Below are positions 35,169-41,818 of a DNA stretch of 50,869 nucleotides, one piece after another. Both the position numbers and the translations under genes were made by a program. How positions within the stretch are numbered: position 1 is the stretch's first letter; every line of letters begins with the position of its first letter. The notes beneath the pieces are model-generated. The model was not told where the DNA came from, searched no databases, and was given only the letters and a program-made list of their open reading frames with translations. The stretch comes from a virus, in IMG/VR virus record IMGVR_UViG_3300050026_000797, positions 1-50,869 of that record. One strand, written 5' to 3'.

Positions 35169-36179
35169 TCAAGCCCTGATGATCCGTGGGTCGATTCCAG
35201 CGTTCCAAGCCATCAGCATCCCAGCCGCTTCAAGGTAATTTTCAACAAAGATTACCCTGGAACTTTCAAGAGCCACCATCGGATACTTGAAATCTTTGAA
35301 ACATGTGGTGTTTTCTTTGACGATTAGAATGGGAATGTGGTTCTGAAGGCAGGCATCATGGGGTCGGCCCCAACAGTCTGAGGGAGAAATGAGAAAATCC
35401 ATGTCCTGATTGGATAGGTTACGAGGATTACGATCCGGGTCTATCATCGGGGCTCGGTGGGTTCCCTTGAACATACACCAAGCAAACGTATTCGAAATTA
35501 CTTCAGCGGCCTCGGACGGTTTCACCGCAATTCTGTTAAAGAGTGGGTCAGCCAAGAACTCCACTGGAGAGTGGACAGCCTGTTTGTCTAGTGCGAAGGA
35601 AAGAAATTTACTTAATAAGGCTTCGACTCGACCCCAGGGATTGACCAGAATCTCTTGTCGCCAGTAAGCATTGGCGATTTCATCCGGACAGTCAATTAGA
35701 GTATGCACCGTAAGGATATCATAATCAATATTTGCATCCTTAATCTGCTTAACTAACTCGTGGTGGCCAGAGAGTTTACCCCCAGCCGTTCCGTCTGGAT
35801 TGATAAATGCTGTCATCCGCAGCGGAGTGTCAAGCTCCAGCAATTCGATATCCGCACCCAACGTCCAACGAGCCGCATTGACAGCATTTTGAGATGCGAT
35901 GGACATCGGCTTATTTACCACACAGAGGATCTTATTGTAAGTTCTGCATTCTTTAAGGTTAATAGAACCCTCAAGGAAGCGATCAATCGTGGACCCTTCG
36001 GTGTAGAGCACGTTGTCAGCCCAGGCTACTAAGTCACTCGCATTCACTCCATTTGGATTGACTATTAACTTTTTCGAACAAGAAGCAAGTAATGGGATAA
36101 CTGCACCAGCCGAAGCATCTCCTCCAATGGACAGTCCAATGCCAGTTGGAAAAATAGCGGCACCAACTAGTTTATTCAT
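35169..36179 (-). CDS. DUF3326 family protein
   Basis: 336 residues. The N-terminus (AAIFPTGIGLSIGGDASAGA) and LIVNPNGVNASDLVAWADN, VLYTEGSTIDRFLEGSINL are the signatures of the DUF3326 family, known mainly from cyanobacteria and plastid-bearing organisms and of unknown function. The family is often full length near 340 residues, so this copy looks complete. Its ATG overlaps the end of the GIY-YIG gene by 8 bases. No membrane helix. A role in host metabolism takeover is conceivable, but nothing shows the reaction. Confidence 0.8.
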   Translation of the reverse strand: MNKLVGAAIFPTGIGLSIGGDASAGAVIPLLASCSKKLIVNPNGVNASDLVAWADNVLYTEGSTIDRFLEGSINLKECRTYNKILCVVNKPMSIASQNAVNAARWTLGADIELLELDTPLRMTAFINPDGTAGGKLSGHHELVKQIKDANIDYDILTVHTLIDCPDEIANAYWRQEILVNPWGRVEALLSKFLSFALDKQAVHSPVEFLADPLFNRIAVKPSEAAEVISNTFAWCMFKGTHRAPMIDPDRNPRNLSNQDMDFLISPSDCWGRPHDACLQNHIPILIVKENTTCFKDFKYPMVALESSRVIFVENYLEAAGMLMAWNAGIDPRIIRA

Positions 36180-36867
36180 GTGCAGACCCCCTCCAGGTTA
36201 TATTTAAACAGATATTTCTAGCAATAGTATAAGTAGTGTCATATTTGTTTTTTAACTGATTATATGTCATTCCCAATCTATAATCAGTTCTTATACTTGT
36301 TACAATTTTTTCTGTAACTTTTGCATTAGGGTTTTTCTCGCCCGTTGTTGCTTTAGATATACTATTGCAATGGTTTGTAGGCCGCTTCATTCCCTTTTGA
36401 CGTAATGAGTTAGCTTCACAAAAAGCCGCAGACCGCTTCAAACCAGTACGAGATTTTGCACTATTTGCTACCCATTCCTCACTCTGTTTTCTCCCTTTTA
36501 ACCTTAATGGCATTCTATATAGTTGTTCTTCAGTTAAATGCCTCCCACGCATTGGACATGTGGCATCTTTTGATATATTATAACAACTTTCACAGTTATC
36601 CCAATATTTGTCTAAAAGTTCCTGTTCTTTGTCTTTTAATAAAGAAACTTCGCAATAAGTAATAACACAGAATTCAAATGAACTCCCCCCATAAAGATTC
36701 CAGGCATTCTGTAAATAGCGGTTGGGGTGAATCCCCCTTCCCAAGTAAAGTTTATGCCTATTCCATCTAACTCGTATACTCTGAGAAGACCCAATATAAA
36801 ACTTTCCATCTATAATGTTAGTTATTCTATAAACACCAGAAGTGGGATGAGGTAGGTCTTTACTCAT
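36172..36867 (-). CDS. GIY-YIG homing-type endonuclease with NUMOD3-like repeats
   Basis: 231 residues. The GIY-YIG catalytic domain has Gly11-Val-Tyr, Tyr24-Ile-Gly-Ser-Ser, Arg34 and the metal-binding Glu81 (KDKEQELLDKYWD). The C-terminal part has DNA-binding-type segments: KGRKQSEEW and KRSAAFCEANSLRQKGMKRP, then an HTH-like YNQLKNKYDTTYTIARNI. The gene is clearly more A+T-rich than most neighbours. It overlaps both flanking genes (ATGA upstream, 8 bases downstream), so it sits seamlessly between the decarboxylase-like and DUF3326 genes. It is probably a free-standing mobile element. Confidence 0.88.
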   Translation of the reverse strand: MSKDLPHPTSGVYRITNIIDGKFYIGSSQSIRVRWNRHKLYLGRGIHPNRYLQNAWNLYGGSSFEFCVITYCEVSLLKDKEQELLDKYWDNCESCYNISKDATCPMRGRHLTEEQLYRMPLRLKGRKQSEEWVANSAKSRTGLKRSAAFCEANSLRQKGMKRPTNHCNSISKATTGEKNPNAKVTEKIVTSIRTDYRLGMTYNQLKNKYDTTYTIARNICLNITWRGSAHE

Positions 36868-37304
36868 TTTCTGGTGATCACATGTTCAGAGACAATATCA
36901 CCACCCCAAGTTTTAATTACAAAATCTCGGGCAATTTTGTCGTCAAAAGATTTACAACTAAAAATATTTATAAAAACTTTACCTATTTTATCTAAACAGT
37001 GCATGGTAATAGAGGAACTATGTACAAACTGCAAGTGGGATATCCCCATAGCTTTAGGGTTCTTCATTTCGTCTTTATTAGAGTCTGTCCCCCATGTAAA
37101 CGCTGGTCCTTTTTCCATAGATATTTTATCACACAGGTCAGAAGCAAACCTTCTAATTCTCTCAACTGTTATAAGCTCGCTACGGATATTATGCAAGTCA
37201 AAAATGGCCTCCATTCCATAATCTTCATTTTTATCTTTTTCGATAAGTTTTTCTTTTGTGTCTTCATCGGCTGTTTTACACAGCAACTTGGCGTTGAGTC
37301 GCAT
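36864..37304 (-). CDS. S-adenosylmethionine decarboxylase-like protein (SpeD family)
   Basis: 146 residues. The C-terminal half follows the AdoMet decarboxylase proenzyme pattern: MGISHLQFVHSSSITMH aligns with the usual G-x-S...E-S-H-x-x-x-H, so Ser97 would become the pyruvoyl group, His102 and Cys117 (FINIFSCKSFD, usually FTCG) matching the other catalytic positions. The residue before the serine is Ser rather than Glu. The N-terminal ~40 residues are charged and unusual. Product would be decarboxylated AdoMet for spermidine synthesis, helping polyamine supply for DNA packaging. AAGG lies before the ATG. Confidence 0.6.
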   Translation of the reverse strand: MRLNAKLLCKTADEDTKEKLIEKDKNEDYGMEAIFDLHNIRSELITVERIRRFASDLCDKISMEKGPAFTWGTDSNKDEMKNPKAMGISHLQFVHSSSITMHCLDKIGKVFINIFSCKSFDDKIARDFVIKTWGGDIVSEHVITRK

Positions 37305-37313
37305 TAGACGGCC

Positions 37314-37526
37314 TTAATCCCCATTTCCAGGAGTCCCAGCCGATCCAGTGGGCTGCCAGCAGTAATGGCCTACTAACTGGCCGGAATAGATCAATGGCTC
37401 ATTCGTATAGAGGTTGGTGCTGACTGTAGAGGCGGCGGCAGTCAGAATTGCAGCCACCTGTGTGGTGGTTAGATCTGAACCGGCAGCGTTCGTGAGTGAA
37501 ATATTTAATTGGAAATTGGTATACAT
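37314..37526 (-). CDS. Small paralogous protein A, 70 aa
   Basis: It shares a pattern with the next gene: FQLxxxLTxAxxxxL at the N-terminus, AA...(Y/N)xNxxLIYS in the middle and VGHYCW..P...G.P at the end. This indicates a tandem duplication. Soluble, Thr/Ala-rich; the family is not recognised. GGAG precedes the ATG by 7 bases. Confidence 0.7.
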   Translation of the reverse strand: MYTNFQLNISLTNAAGSDLTTTQVAAILTAAASTVSTNLYTNEPLIYSGQLVGHYCWQPTGSAGTPGNGD

Positions 37527-37556
37527 GAGTGGTCTCCTATCTGAGAATTTGGTAGC

Positions 37557-37772
37557 TTAGTTTAGTGCTGGGCTACCTTGGGGTGAAGAGGGCTTGAACT
37601 TATAGTCCCCCACCATTCCCATATTCTGGTATATCAGGATTTGGTTTTGATACCCATATTGGAGAAGCTGATTGGCTGCATTCTGAAGAACCGTGGCGAT
37701 ATCCTGGGGGGCCAGAGCCTGATCGGTCCCTGCGGTGGTCAGGTTCAGAGTTAATTGAAAAATTTCAGGCAT
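37557..37772 (-). CDS. Small paralogous protein B, 71 aa
   Basis: Paralogue of the 70-aa protein (FQLTLNLTTAGTDQALAPQD ... NQILIYQNMGMVGDYKFKP). Its start codon and first five codons lie in the left arm of an 18-bp perfect inverted repeat, and GGAG of its ribosome binding site lies in the loop. Translation may therefore depend on hairpin opening. Function unknown. Confidence 0.7.
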   Translation of the reverse strand: MPEIFQLTLNLTTAGTDQALAPQDIATVLQNAANQLLQYGYQNQILIYQNMGMVGDYKFKPSSPQGSPALN

Positions 37773-37814
37773 ATGGGCTCCGTCTACTTAAGGGCTCCAT
37801 ATGCCTGAAATTTT
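37759..37814. repeat. 18-bp perfect inverted repeat around a start codon
   Basis: Arms 37759-37776 and 37797-37814 (AAAATTTCAGGCATATGG and its exact complement) are separated by 20 bases. The left arm holds the ATG and first codons of the 71-aa gene; the right arm repeats those codons (MPEI) in the opposite direction. As RNA it would hide the start codon. Confidence 0.9.
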
Positions 37815-37821
37815 GCTATCG

Positions 37822-38082
37822 CTATTCTTTGGATTTGAAATCAAAGACCAACGGAGTGTTTCTGGCCTCCGCCTCCATCTGTTTGGCCCTTTCCTCACAC
37901 TTAATGAACTTATCAAACTGCTCTCGCACCTGATCTCCAATACGATGGAGTTCGATAATGTGCTCCAGAAGGTGCCGCTCTCGATCCAAAATCGCATAGG
38001 TCAGAGCATCTGCCCTCTCCTTATCGAATGGGACCGATCCACCCGGCATCATCTGTCTGAGAAGAACCACATCAGGTAGCAT
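37822..38082 (-). CDS. Hypothetical coiled-coil-like protein, 86 aa
   Basis: The start at 38082 is chosen because GGAGGGG precedes it. Highly charged and helical (DRERHLLEHIIELHRIGDQV, then KCEERAKQMEAEARN). The family is not recognised. It overlaps the end of the 57-aa gene by 11 bases. Confidence 0.65.
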   Translation of the reverse strand: MLPDVVLLRQMMPGGSVPFDKERADALTYAILDRERHLLEHIIELHRIGDQVREQFDKFIKCEERAKQMEAEARNTPLVFDFKSKE

Positions 38083-38245
38083 TTGACCCCTCCTCTTTTC
38101 TGGCCATATAGCCTTCGCTGTAGCCAATATTCCGTGCATACCGGATCAGGGCCAGGAGATCATATTGGGGTGCAGCTTGGAGTCCTACCAATTGATTCTT
38201 GGTGATTGCATCCCACAGGATCTCACCCTCCGTTTTTTCTTTCAT
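38072..38245 (-). CDS. Small hypothetical protein, 57 aa
   Basis: An ATG at 38245 opens a frame reading MKEKTEGEILWDAITKNQLV and ending GYMARKEEGSNAT with TGA at 38072. The ARNIGYSEGYMARKEE segment looks like a helix common in phage small proteins with a GYxxGY-type motif. A 16-residue frame ends on its ATG (ATGA). No strong ribosome binding site is seen, so coupling is likely. Confidence 0.55.
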   Translation of the reverse strand: MKEKTEGEILWDAITKNQLVGLQAAPQYDLLALIRYARNIGYSEGYMARKEEGSNAT

Positions 38246-38339
38246 GAGGGCTGGCCCTTCTCGTAGACCACATCATCGAACCACTGGGACATGAGATATG
38301 CCACAGATTACTACAATTTTTGGGAACATAAGATGGCCT

Positions 38340-38720
38340 TTAGTGAAGATCGTGATAGTGAGCCGCCTCTCCCAGCCAAGGTTTCCATTCGGTAGGGTAG
38401 AAACAGTTTTCCACGGGTGAGAACAGCGGGGCCATCTGGTCATCCGCATAGCCTGCGAGACCACATCCAATCCGGGTGACATTGAATGTCAGTTCTGGAT
38501 GACGAGCCGCATAAGAGAGGAAGTTGGTGATGTAATCCCCAATCTCCTCCAGACCCAACACTTCCAGATGACAGCCCTTGGTCGGAATCGCATAGCTATC
38601 CCCATGGTGGCCTATCCCACAGCCCCACACAGCCCCTCGGTTCCGCACAGCGTACAGGGCGGCTCCAGCCCCGTGGCGACCCGCGAGGTTGGAGCCAAAG
38701 ACAAAGACAGGTTCAGCCAT
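38340..38720 (-). CDS. A1S_2505-like phage non-structural protein
   Basis: 126 residues. FVFGSNLAGRHGAGAALYA at the N-terminus, then GDSYAIPTKG, VTRIGCGLAGYADDQMAPLF near the C-terminus. These are the hallmarks of a widespread phage family (A1S_2505-like) with a macro-domain-like nucleotide-binding look. The function is not established. Its ATG shares a base with the preceding gene's stop (TAATG at 38720). Confidence 0.75.
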   Translation of the reverse strand: MAEPVFVFGSNLAGRHGAGAALYAVRNRGAVWGCGIGHHGDSYAIPTKGCHLEVLGLEEIGDYITNFLSYAARHPELTFNVTRIGCGLAGYADDQMAPLFSPVENCFYPTEWKPWLGEAAHYHDLH

Positions 38721-39100
38721 TACTCCCCACCTTCAACTGGCTCACATTCGAAGCACTCGTGCAGGGCCTGGATGACCTCCGGCATATCGCTGAGGTGCCT
38801 GAACTCCACGGTGAACGGGCGGATGAACTGGCCCTTAAGCTGATCGGTCAATTCTTTGGCCTCCTTCAGCCCCATGTAGCACCCGCCTGGGGCACAGGAA
38901 GCGTTACGCAGCGTCTTGATGCAGTCCAACTGCCCCTGCTTCATCGCCGTGAACCGGATGAACCGGTAGGTCTGAGCCAGACGGGTGTTGAGGATCGTGC
39001 TGATCTGCTTGATCTCGTAGTCCAGGTCGTTACGTTTCGCCTGCTTTCCATCCAGCAGGGCCTTCAGTGCATCGGTTTCGTAGACGTTGTAGTCGGTCAT
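38720..39100 (-). CDS. Hypothetical protein, 126 aa
   Basis: Start at 39100 is chosen because GGGGGAT lies 4-5 bases before it. The N-terminal half is helical (ALKALLDGKQAKRNDLDYEI) and the C-terminal half carries five cysteines. The family is not recognised. It is the first gene behind the TATAAT promoter at 39118 and is coupled to the A1S_2505-like gene. Confidence 0.7.
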   Translation of the reverse strand: MTDYNVYETDALKALLDGKQAKRNDLDYEIKQISTILNTRLAQTYRFIRFTAMKQGQLDCIKTLRNASCAPGGCYMGLKEAKELTDQLKGQFIRPFTVEFRHLSDMPEVIQALHECFECEPVEGGE

Positions 39101-39117
39101 GTGATCCCCCATATCTT

Positions 39118-39126
39118 ATTATACCC
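39118..39126 (-). promoter_or_regulatory. Promoter -10 element (GGGTATAAT)
   Basis: Minus strand TATAAT (39123-39118) preceded by GGG. No good -35 is seen at 17 bases (GTATAC/ATACCC region), so it may act as an extended -10 or use a phage factor. The leader to the ATG at 39100 would be about 10 bases. Confidence 0.55.
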
Positions 39127-39157
39127 TAAGTCAGGGCAGTTTGGGTATACTTTTGTT

Positions 39158-39337
39158 TTATCTAGGGGGCTCTTCTGGGTTGAGTTCTACATCAACGACC
39201 CGATGAACCCGTCCCTCCACATCCACCCAGACTGATTTAGCCCAGACGAATCTGTTGCCCCTCAACGAAAAATATTCACCTTCAGCGTTTTCGTTACTTC
39301 TCAGAACTGCTTCAAGTAGTGCGATTGGGATTCGCAT
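39158..39337 (-). CDS. Hypothetical protein, 59 aa
   Basis: The start MRIPIALLEA at 39337 is decided by a perfect AAGGAGGT 5 bases upstream. Soluble, Val/Glu-rich (FVWAKSVWVDVEGRVHRVVD). The family is not recognised. It overlaps the end of the 93-aa gene. Confidence 0.7.
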   Translation of the reverse strand: MRIPIALLEAVLRSNENAEGEYFSLRGNRFVWAKSVWVDVEGRVHRVVDVELNPEEPPR

Positions 39338-39593
39338 TGGACCTCCTTGGACCATGTTGACTCCAGTAAGTGGTGTCAAAAGCTGTGCAAAAGGCCAAGA
39401 AATCTCCTAGCCTCACATCTGCGGCGAACTGAAATAACATCCTCTCTCCGGTTGGTAAAGTAGGGTCATTACTACATAGATGACCTTGCTCTTTAGCCAA
39501 TTTTTCTAAACTGGCACCCCGGAACATACATATTTGAACTCCACCATCTTCGGTGGGAGTGAAATGTTCAAGTTTTAAAATCGGTCCTGACAC
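39312..39593 (-). CDS. Hypothetical protein with GTG start, 93 aa
   Basis: Begins at GTG (39593) with GAGG 6 bases upstream. Mixed alpha/beta, three cysteines, no recognised motif (ILKLEHFTPTEDGGVQICMF). The end overlaps the 59-aa gene by 26 bases. Confidence 0.65.
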   Translation of the reverse strand: MSGPILKLEHFTPTEDGGVQICMFRGASLEKLAKEQGHLCSNDPTLPTGERMLFQFAADVRLGDFLAFCTAFDTTYWSQHGPRRSNANPNRTT

Positions 39594-39601
39594 GAGCTAC
39601 C

Positions 39602-39733
39602 TCATTTGGATTTATGATGTGTCATCCGAACCCACACTTCACTCACACCCCAAAACAGCCCCGCCACCAATGCAGCAGCACATGTGGCGGAGGTGAAAAT
39701 GAACAGGGTGTTGAAAAAAAGAAGGCTACTCAC
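39602..39733 (-). CDS. Small single-helix membrane protein
   Basis: A GTG at 39733 inside the end of the 89-aa gene opens a 43-residue frame with one hydrophobic stretch (LFFNTLFIFTSATCAAALVA) and a basic C-terminal tail (MTHHKSK). The frame stays open further upstream, so the start is uncertain. A coupled small membrane protein is likely. Confidence 0.5.
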   Translation of the reverse strand: MSSLLFFNTLFIFTSATCAAALVAGLFWGVSEVWVRMTHHKSK

Positions 39734-39995
39734 TGGATTCAGGCTGAGCGGCCAATTCTTTAAGCTGTTGCAGGGTCTCGCGGGTCTGCTTGCTGGTTTC
39801 AAGTTTAGTTCTCACACTCAAGCGCATAGCCTTAAGAGCCTCGTCCACTCTCTTCCATCCACTCCAGCAGTTCCGCTCCTCAGATAGGCGGTAGGATATC
39901 TCAGTCCCCTTAACTTCTATCTTTAGAGTCGTTCCGTCAATATCAATGGATGAATTTAAAATTCCGTTGTCTTCAATATTAATTTGTCCACTCAT
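39726..39995 (-). CDS. Hypothetical protein, 89 aa
   Basis: An N-terminal beta-rich region (INIEDNGILNSSIDIDGTTL) and a C-terminal charged helix (TKLETSKQTRETLQQLKELA). GAGGAG precedes the ATG and a TGAGTAATAA element stands just upstream, overlapping the stop of the preceding gene. The family is not recognised. Confidence 0.7.
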   Translation of the reverse strand: MSGQINIEDNGILNSSIDIDGTTLKIEVKGTEISYRLSEERNCWSGWKRVDEALKAMRLSVRTKLETSKQTRETLQQLKELAAQPESSE

Positions 39996-40019
39996 GCCTA
40001 GCTCCTCAGCATTTATTAC

Positions 40020-40229
40020 TCAGGTTTCGTAGAATCCCGTGACTCTTAAGGTCTTTACCTGAATTCCTTTTTCAACAAATACCATTCCCTTGAGCTTCTC
40101 TTCTACTTCTTCCTTGCCCATCCCGATGGTTTCGATAGAGCATTTCCCAGAAAATGTCTGGCCATCGTAGCACACACCCTCGAAGCGAACTACCCCCTCA
40201 GTTCCGAACATTCTGGTGAACCACCCCAT
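40020..40229 (-). CDS. Hypothetical protein, 69 aa
   Basis: The start MGWFTRMFGTEG at 40229 has GGAGGGG 4-5 bases upstream; the open frame extends further back only as a shadow of the zinc-finger gene. Contains GKCSIETIGMGKEEVEEKLK. The family is not recognised. It overlaps the zinc-finger gene by 32 bases. Confidence 0.65.
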   Translation of the reverse strand: MGWFTRMFGTEGVVRFEGVCYDGQTFSGKCSIETIGMGKEEVEEKLKGMVFVEKGIQVKTLRVTGFYET

Positions 40230-40413
40230 CCGACCCCTCCAGTAGCTTATGAAATTGTTTCGCAGTTTCTTCAATGTTATGCATTCCGCAATCAAAACAG
40301 ATAGACTGACCCTGCGGTCCATATGGTCTAAGCTCTGCCACCCTATGACAGAAGAAGCATGTGGCAGGTTCGGTCTGCTCGATGATGAGCTTTGCATCTT
40401 CCCTACGAGTCAT
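40198..40413 (-). CDS. Small zinc-finger protein, 71 aa
   Basis: From ATG 40413 (AGGAG upstream). A four-cysteine zinc motif CFFC ... CFDC spaced 20 residues, flanked by helices (EDAKLIIEQTEPAT before, HNIEETAKQFHKLLE after). Probably nucleic-acid- or protein-binding. TGAGTATTAT lies about 20 bases upstream. Confidence 0.7.
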   Translation of the reverse strand: MTRREDAKLIIEQTEPATCFFCHRVAELRPYGPQGQSICFDCGMHNIEETAKQFHKLLEGSDGVVHQNVRN

Positions 40414-40436
40414 TTCGATCTCCTGATACATAATAC

Positions 40437-40682
40437 TCAGTTTTGAAGTGGGGCTTCAGAATTTAGTCCCAGTAATTCGTCTTTCAGATTGTTCAAATCT
40501 CTGCCAAAATCGAATTCGTAGGGGTGTACCGGTCGATTCAGTGTGGCCTCTACCGCCTCATGAAACACTCCCCAGGGCATACAGAGACGCGCTTCGAACA
40601 TTTGGAAGTTAGCCCGCTCCCGCATGGTCATGCCTTCCCAGAAATGGGTGTCGAGTAAATTGGTGGCCCCTGCTTGATTCAT
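40437..40682 (-). CDS. Hypothetical protein, 81 aa
   Basis: A soluble, acidic, helical protein (NFQMFEARLCMPWGVFHEAV; PYEFDFGRDLNNLKDELLGL). AAGGAGAG precedes the ATG. The family is not recognised. Confidence 0.65.
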   Translation of the reverse strand: MNQAGATNLLDTHFWEGMTMRERANFQMFEARLCMPWGVFHEAVEATLNRPVHPYEFDFGRDLNNLKDELLGLNSEAPLQN

Positions 40683-40744
40683 GACTCTCTCCTTTTATTT
40701 GGAGCTAGCAGAGCTTTAGGTAAGGGCCGCTAGCTTTTATCCTT

Positions 40745-40800
40745 GGTTCATTTCGCTGGTGATGATAGCCACCACCACGACTCTATTAGAGACATGCCAG
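40745..40800 (-). pseudogene. Decayed C-terminal remnant of a His/Gly-rich protein
   Basis: Out of frame after the stop of the 50-aa gene, the minus strand still encodes ESWWWLSSPAK, matching DSPWWWLSPAM in the paralogue at 40997. This suggests that the first copy was once longer and was shortened by a frameshift or nonsense change. Confidence 0.45.
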
Positions 40801-40806
40801 TCTCCC

Positions 40807-40959
40807 CTAGCCCCGACTATCGTGATAGCCACCACCATGGTGCCAACCGCCACCCCGATGACCCCATCCAGGACCGAGACAGCTTATGCTACTTAGTATA
40901 GCTCCAGCCAGAATTAGCCCGACTAGCCATACAGGAATTTTAGAACGAAGTGTTTCCAT
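40807..40959 (-). CDS. Small His/Gly-rich membrane or lipoprotein, copy 1
   Basis: 50 residues from ATG 40959 with AGGAG 7 bases upstream. A basic N-terminus and hydrophobic helix (VWLVGLILAGAILSSISC) precede a tail of Gly, His and Trp (GWGHRGGGWHHGGGYHD). Cys27 at the helix end could be a lipobox cysteine, though the preceding residues are not ideal. It is paralogous to the protein at 40997, including the ribosome binding site region. Metal binding by the tail is plausible. Confidence 0.6.
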   Translation of the reverse strand: METLRSKIPVWLVGLILAGAILSSISCLGPGWGHRGGGWHHGGGYHDSRG

Positions 40960-40996
40960 GCGAGTTCTCCTTTAAACAGATGGCAAAAGCGATTCA

Positions 40997-41194
40997 CTAG
41001 CCCATCGGCTTCTCATTAACCATTGCCGGTGAAAGCCACCACCACGGAGAGTCAAACCATGCATGGTGGTAACCTACACAACTATGAGAATGCCCCCCGC
41101 TCCCGCCCCAATCTGGGCTAAGGCAGATGATTGCAGCCCCAAATAGACTTAACGTAACTAACCACACACGCATTCTAGAACAAAGCGTAATCAT
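40997..41194 (-). CDS. Small His/Trp-rich membrane protein, copy 2
   Basis: 65 residues. The N-terminus MITLCSRMRVWLVTLSLFGA parallels METLRSKIPVWLVGLILAGA of copy 1. The tail contains GGSGGHSHSCVGYHHAWF and PWWWLSPAM. Exported or inner-membrane-anchored by one helix. AGGAG 7 bases before the ATG mirrors copy 1. Function unknown. Confidence 0.6.
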   Translation of the reverse strand: MITLCSRMRVWLVTLSLFGAAIICLSPDWGGSGGHSHSCVGYHHAWFDSPWWWLSPAMVNEKPMG

Positions 41195-41455
41195 GCAAAC
41201 TCTCCTGCGAACACCAGAAGTAATGCATCTTACATGCCACTTACGCCGATGTTGGGACTGCTATGGTTAGGTGCGTTGAGATAGAGACTCAGCTTCCAAA
41301 CCTAATCAAAATGGATGTGGTGGGTAATCAGAATGGTGCCTTTCTGACCCTATGGTGAGGCAGAGCGGGAAATGGCACAAACGTGGAATAAGTCGCATTT
41401 TACTTGGGGGATGACAATCTGTCTGGCACAGAACAATCTCCTTCCAGGGGGTATC
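41195..41455. other. Divergent intergenic region
   Basis: 261 bases between the leftward His-rich gene and the rightward repeat-protein gene. An open frame continues upstream of 41456 but lacks a ribosome binding site there. No convincing promoter pair, RNA gene or repeat was seen. Confidence 0.4.
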
Positions 41456-41803
41456 ATGGATATCATACTGGCCAATCCCTGGGCCTGCCTAATGTATGCT
41501 AGGCGAGTAATAAAGGGTCGATGGCCCAAGGGTGAGCCAACAATTATGAAAGACCCCTATGACGCTCAAGTTTATGCCACTCAGGTAATAGGAGGTAGGT
41601 GGCCAGAGGCGGAACCCACTATCGCAACCGAACCCTACTCGGCTGTTGACTATGCCCTATTCGTCATCAAGGGGCCATGGCCCGAAGCCGAACCGGCCAT
41701 CCGATCAGAGCCGTATTGCTCAGATGTGTATGACCAGTTCCTGCGTCGAGCTTACTATAAGATAGAGCCAGGAGACCCCTTCGAAGAGATTGGTAACCGA
41801 TAG
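41456..41803 (+). CDS. WPEAEP-repeat protein
   Basis: 115 residues from MDIILANPWA, chosen because AGGGGG lies 4 bases upstream. About 3.5 copies of a 22-23-residue unit: YARRVIKGRWPKGEPTI, YATQVIGGRWPEAEPTI, YALFVIKGPWPEAEPAI, then a degenerate end. Same unit as the 84-aa protein at 30739. Helical-repeat proteins of this type are widespread in phages without known function. It is a lone rightward gene among leftward ones. Confidence 0.75.
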   Translation: MDIILANPWACLMYARRVIKGRWPKGEPTIMKDPYDAQVYATQVIGGRWPEAEPTIATEPYSAVDYALFVIKGPWPEAEPAIRSEPYCSDVYDQFLRRAYYKIEPGDPFEEIGNR

Positions 41804-41818
41804 AGTCCCAGGCTAACC

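Noticed and set aside
37801-38079. Plus-strand frame starting MPEILLSLFF
   Set aside because: Its start is only the inverted-repeat copy of the 71-aa gene's start; the rest is the complement of a well-supported leftward gene.
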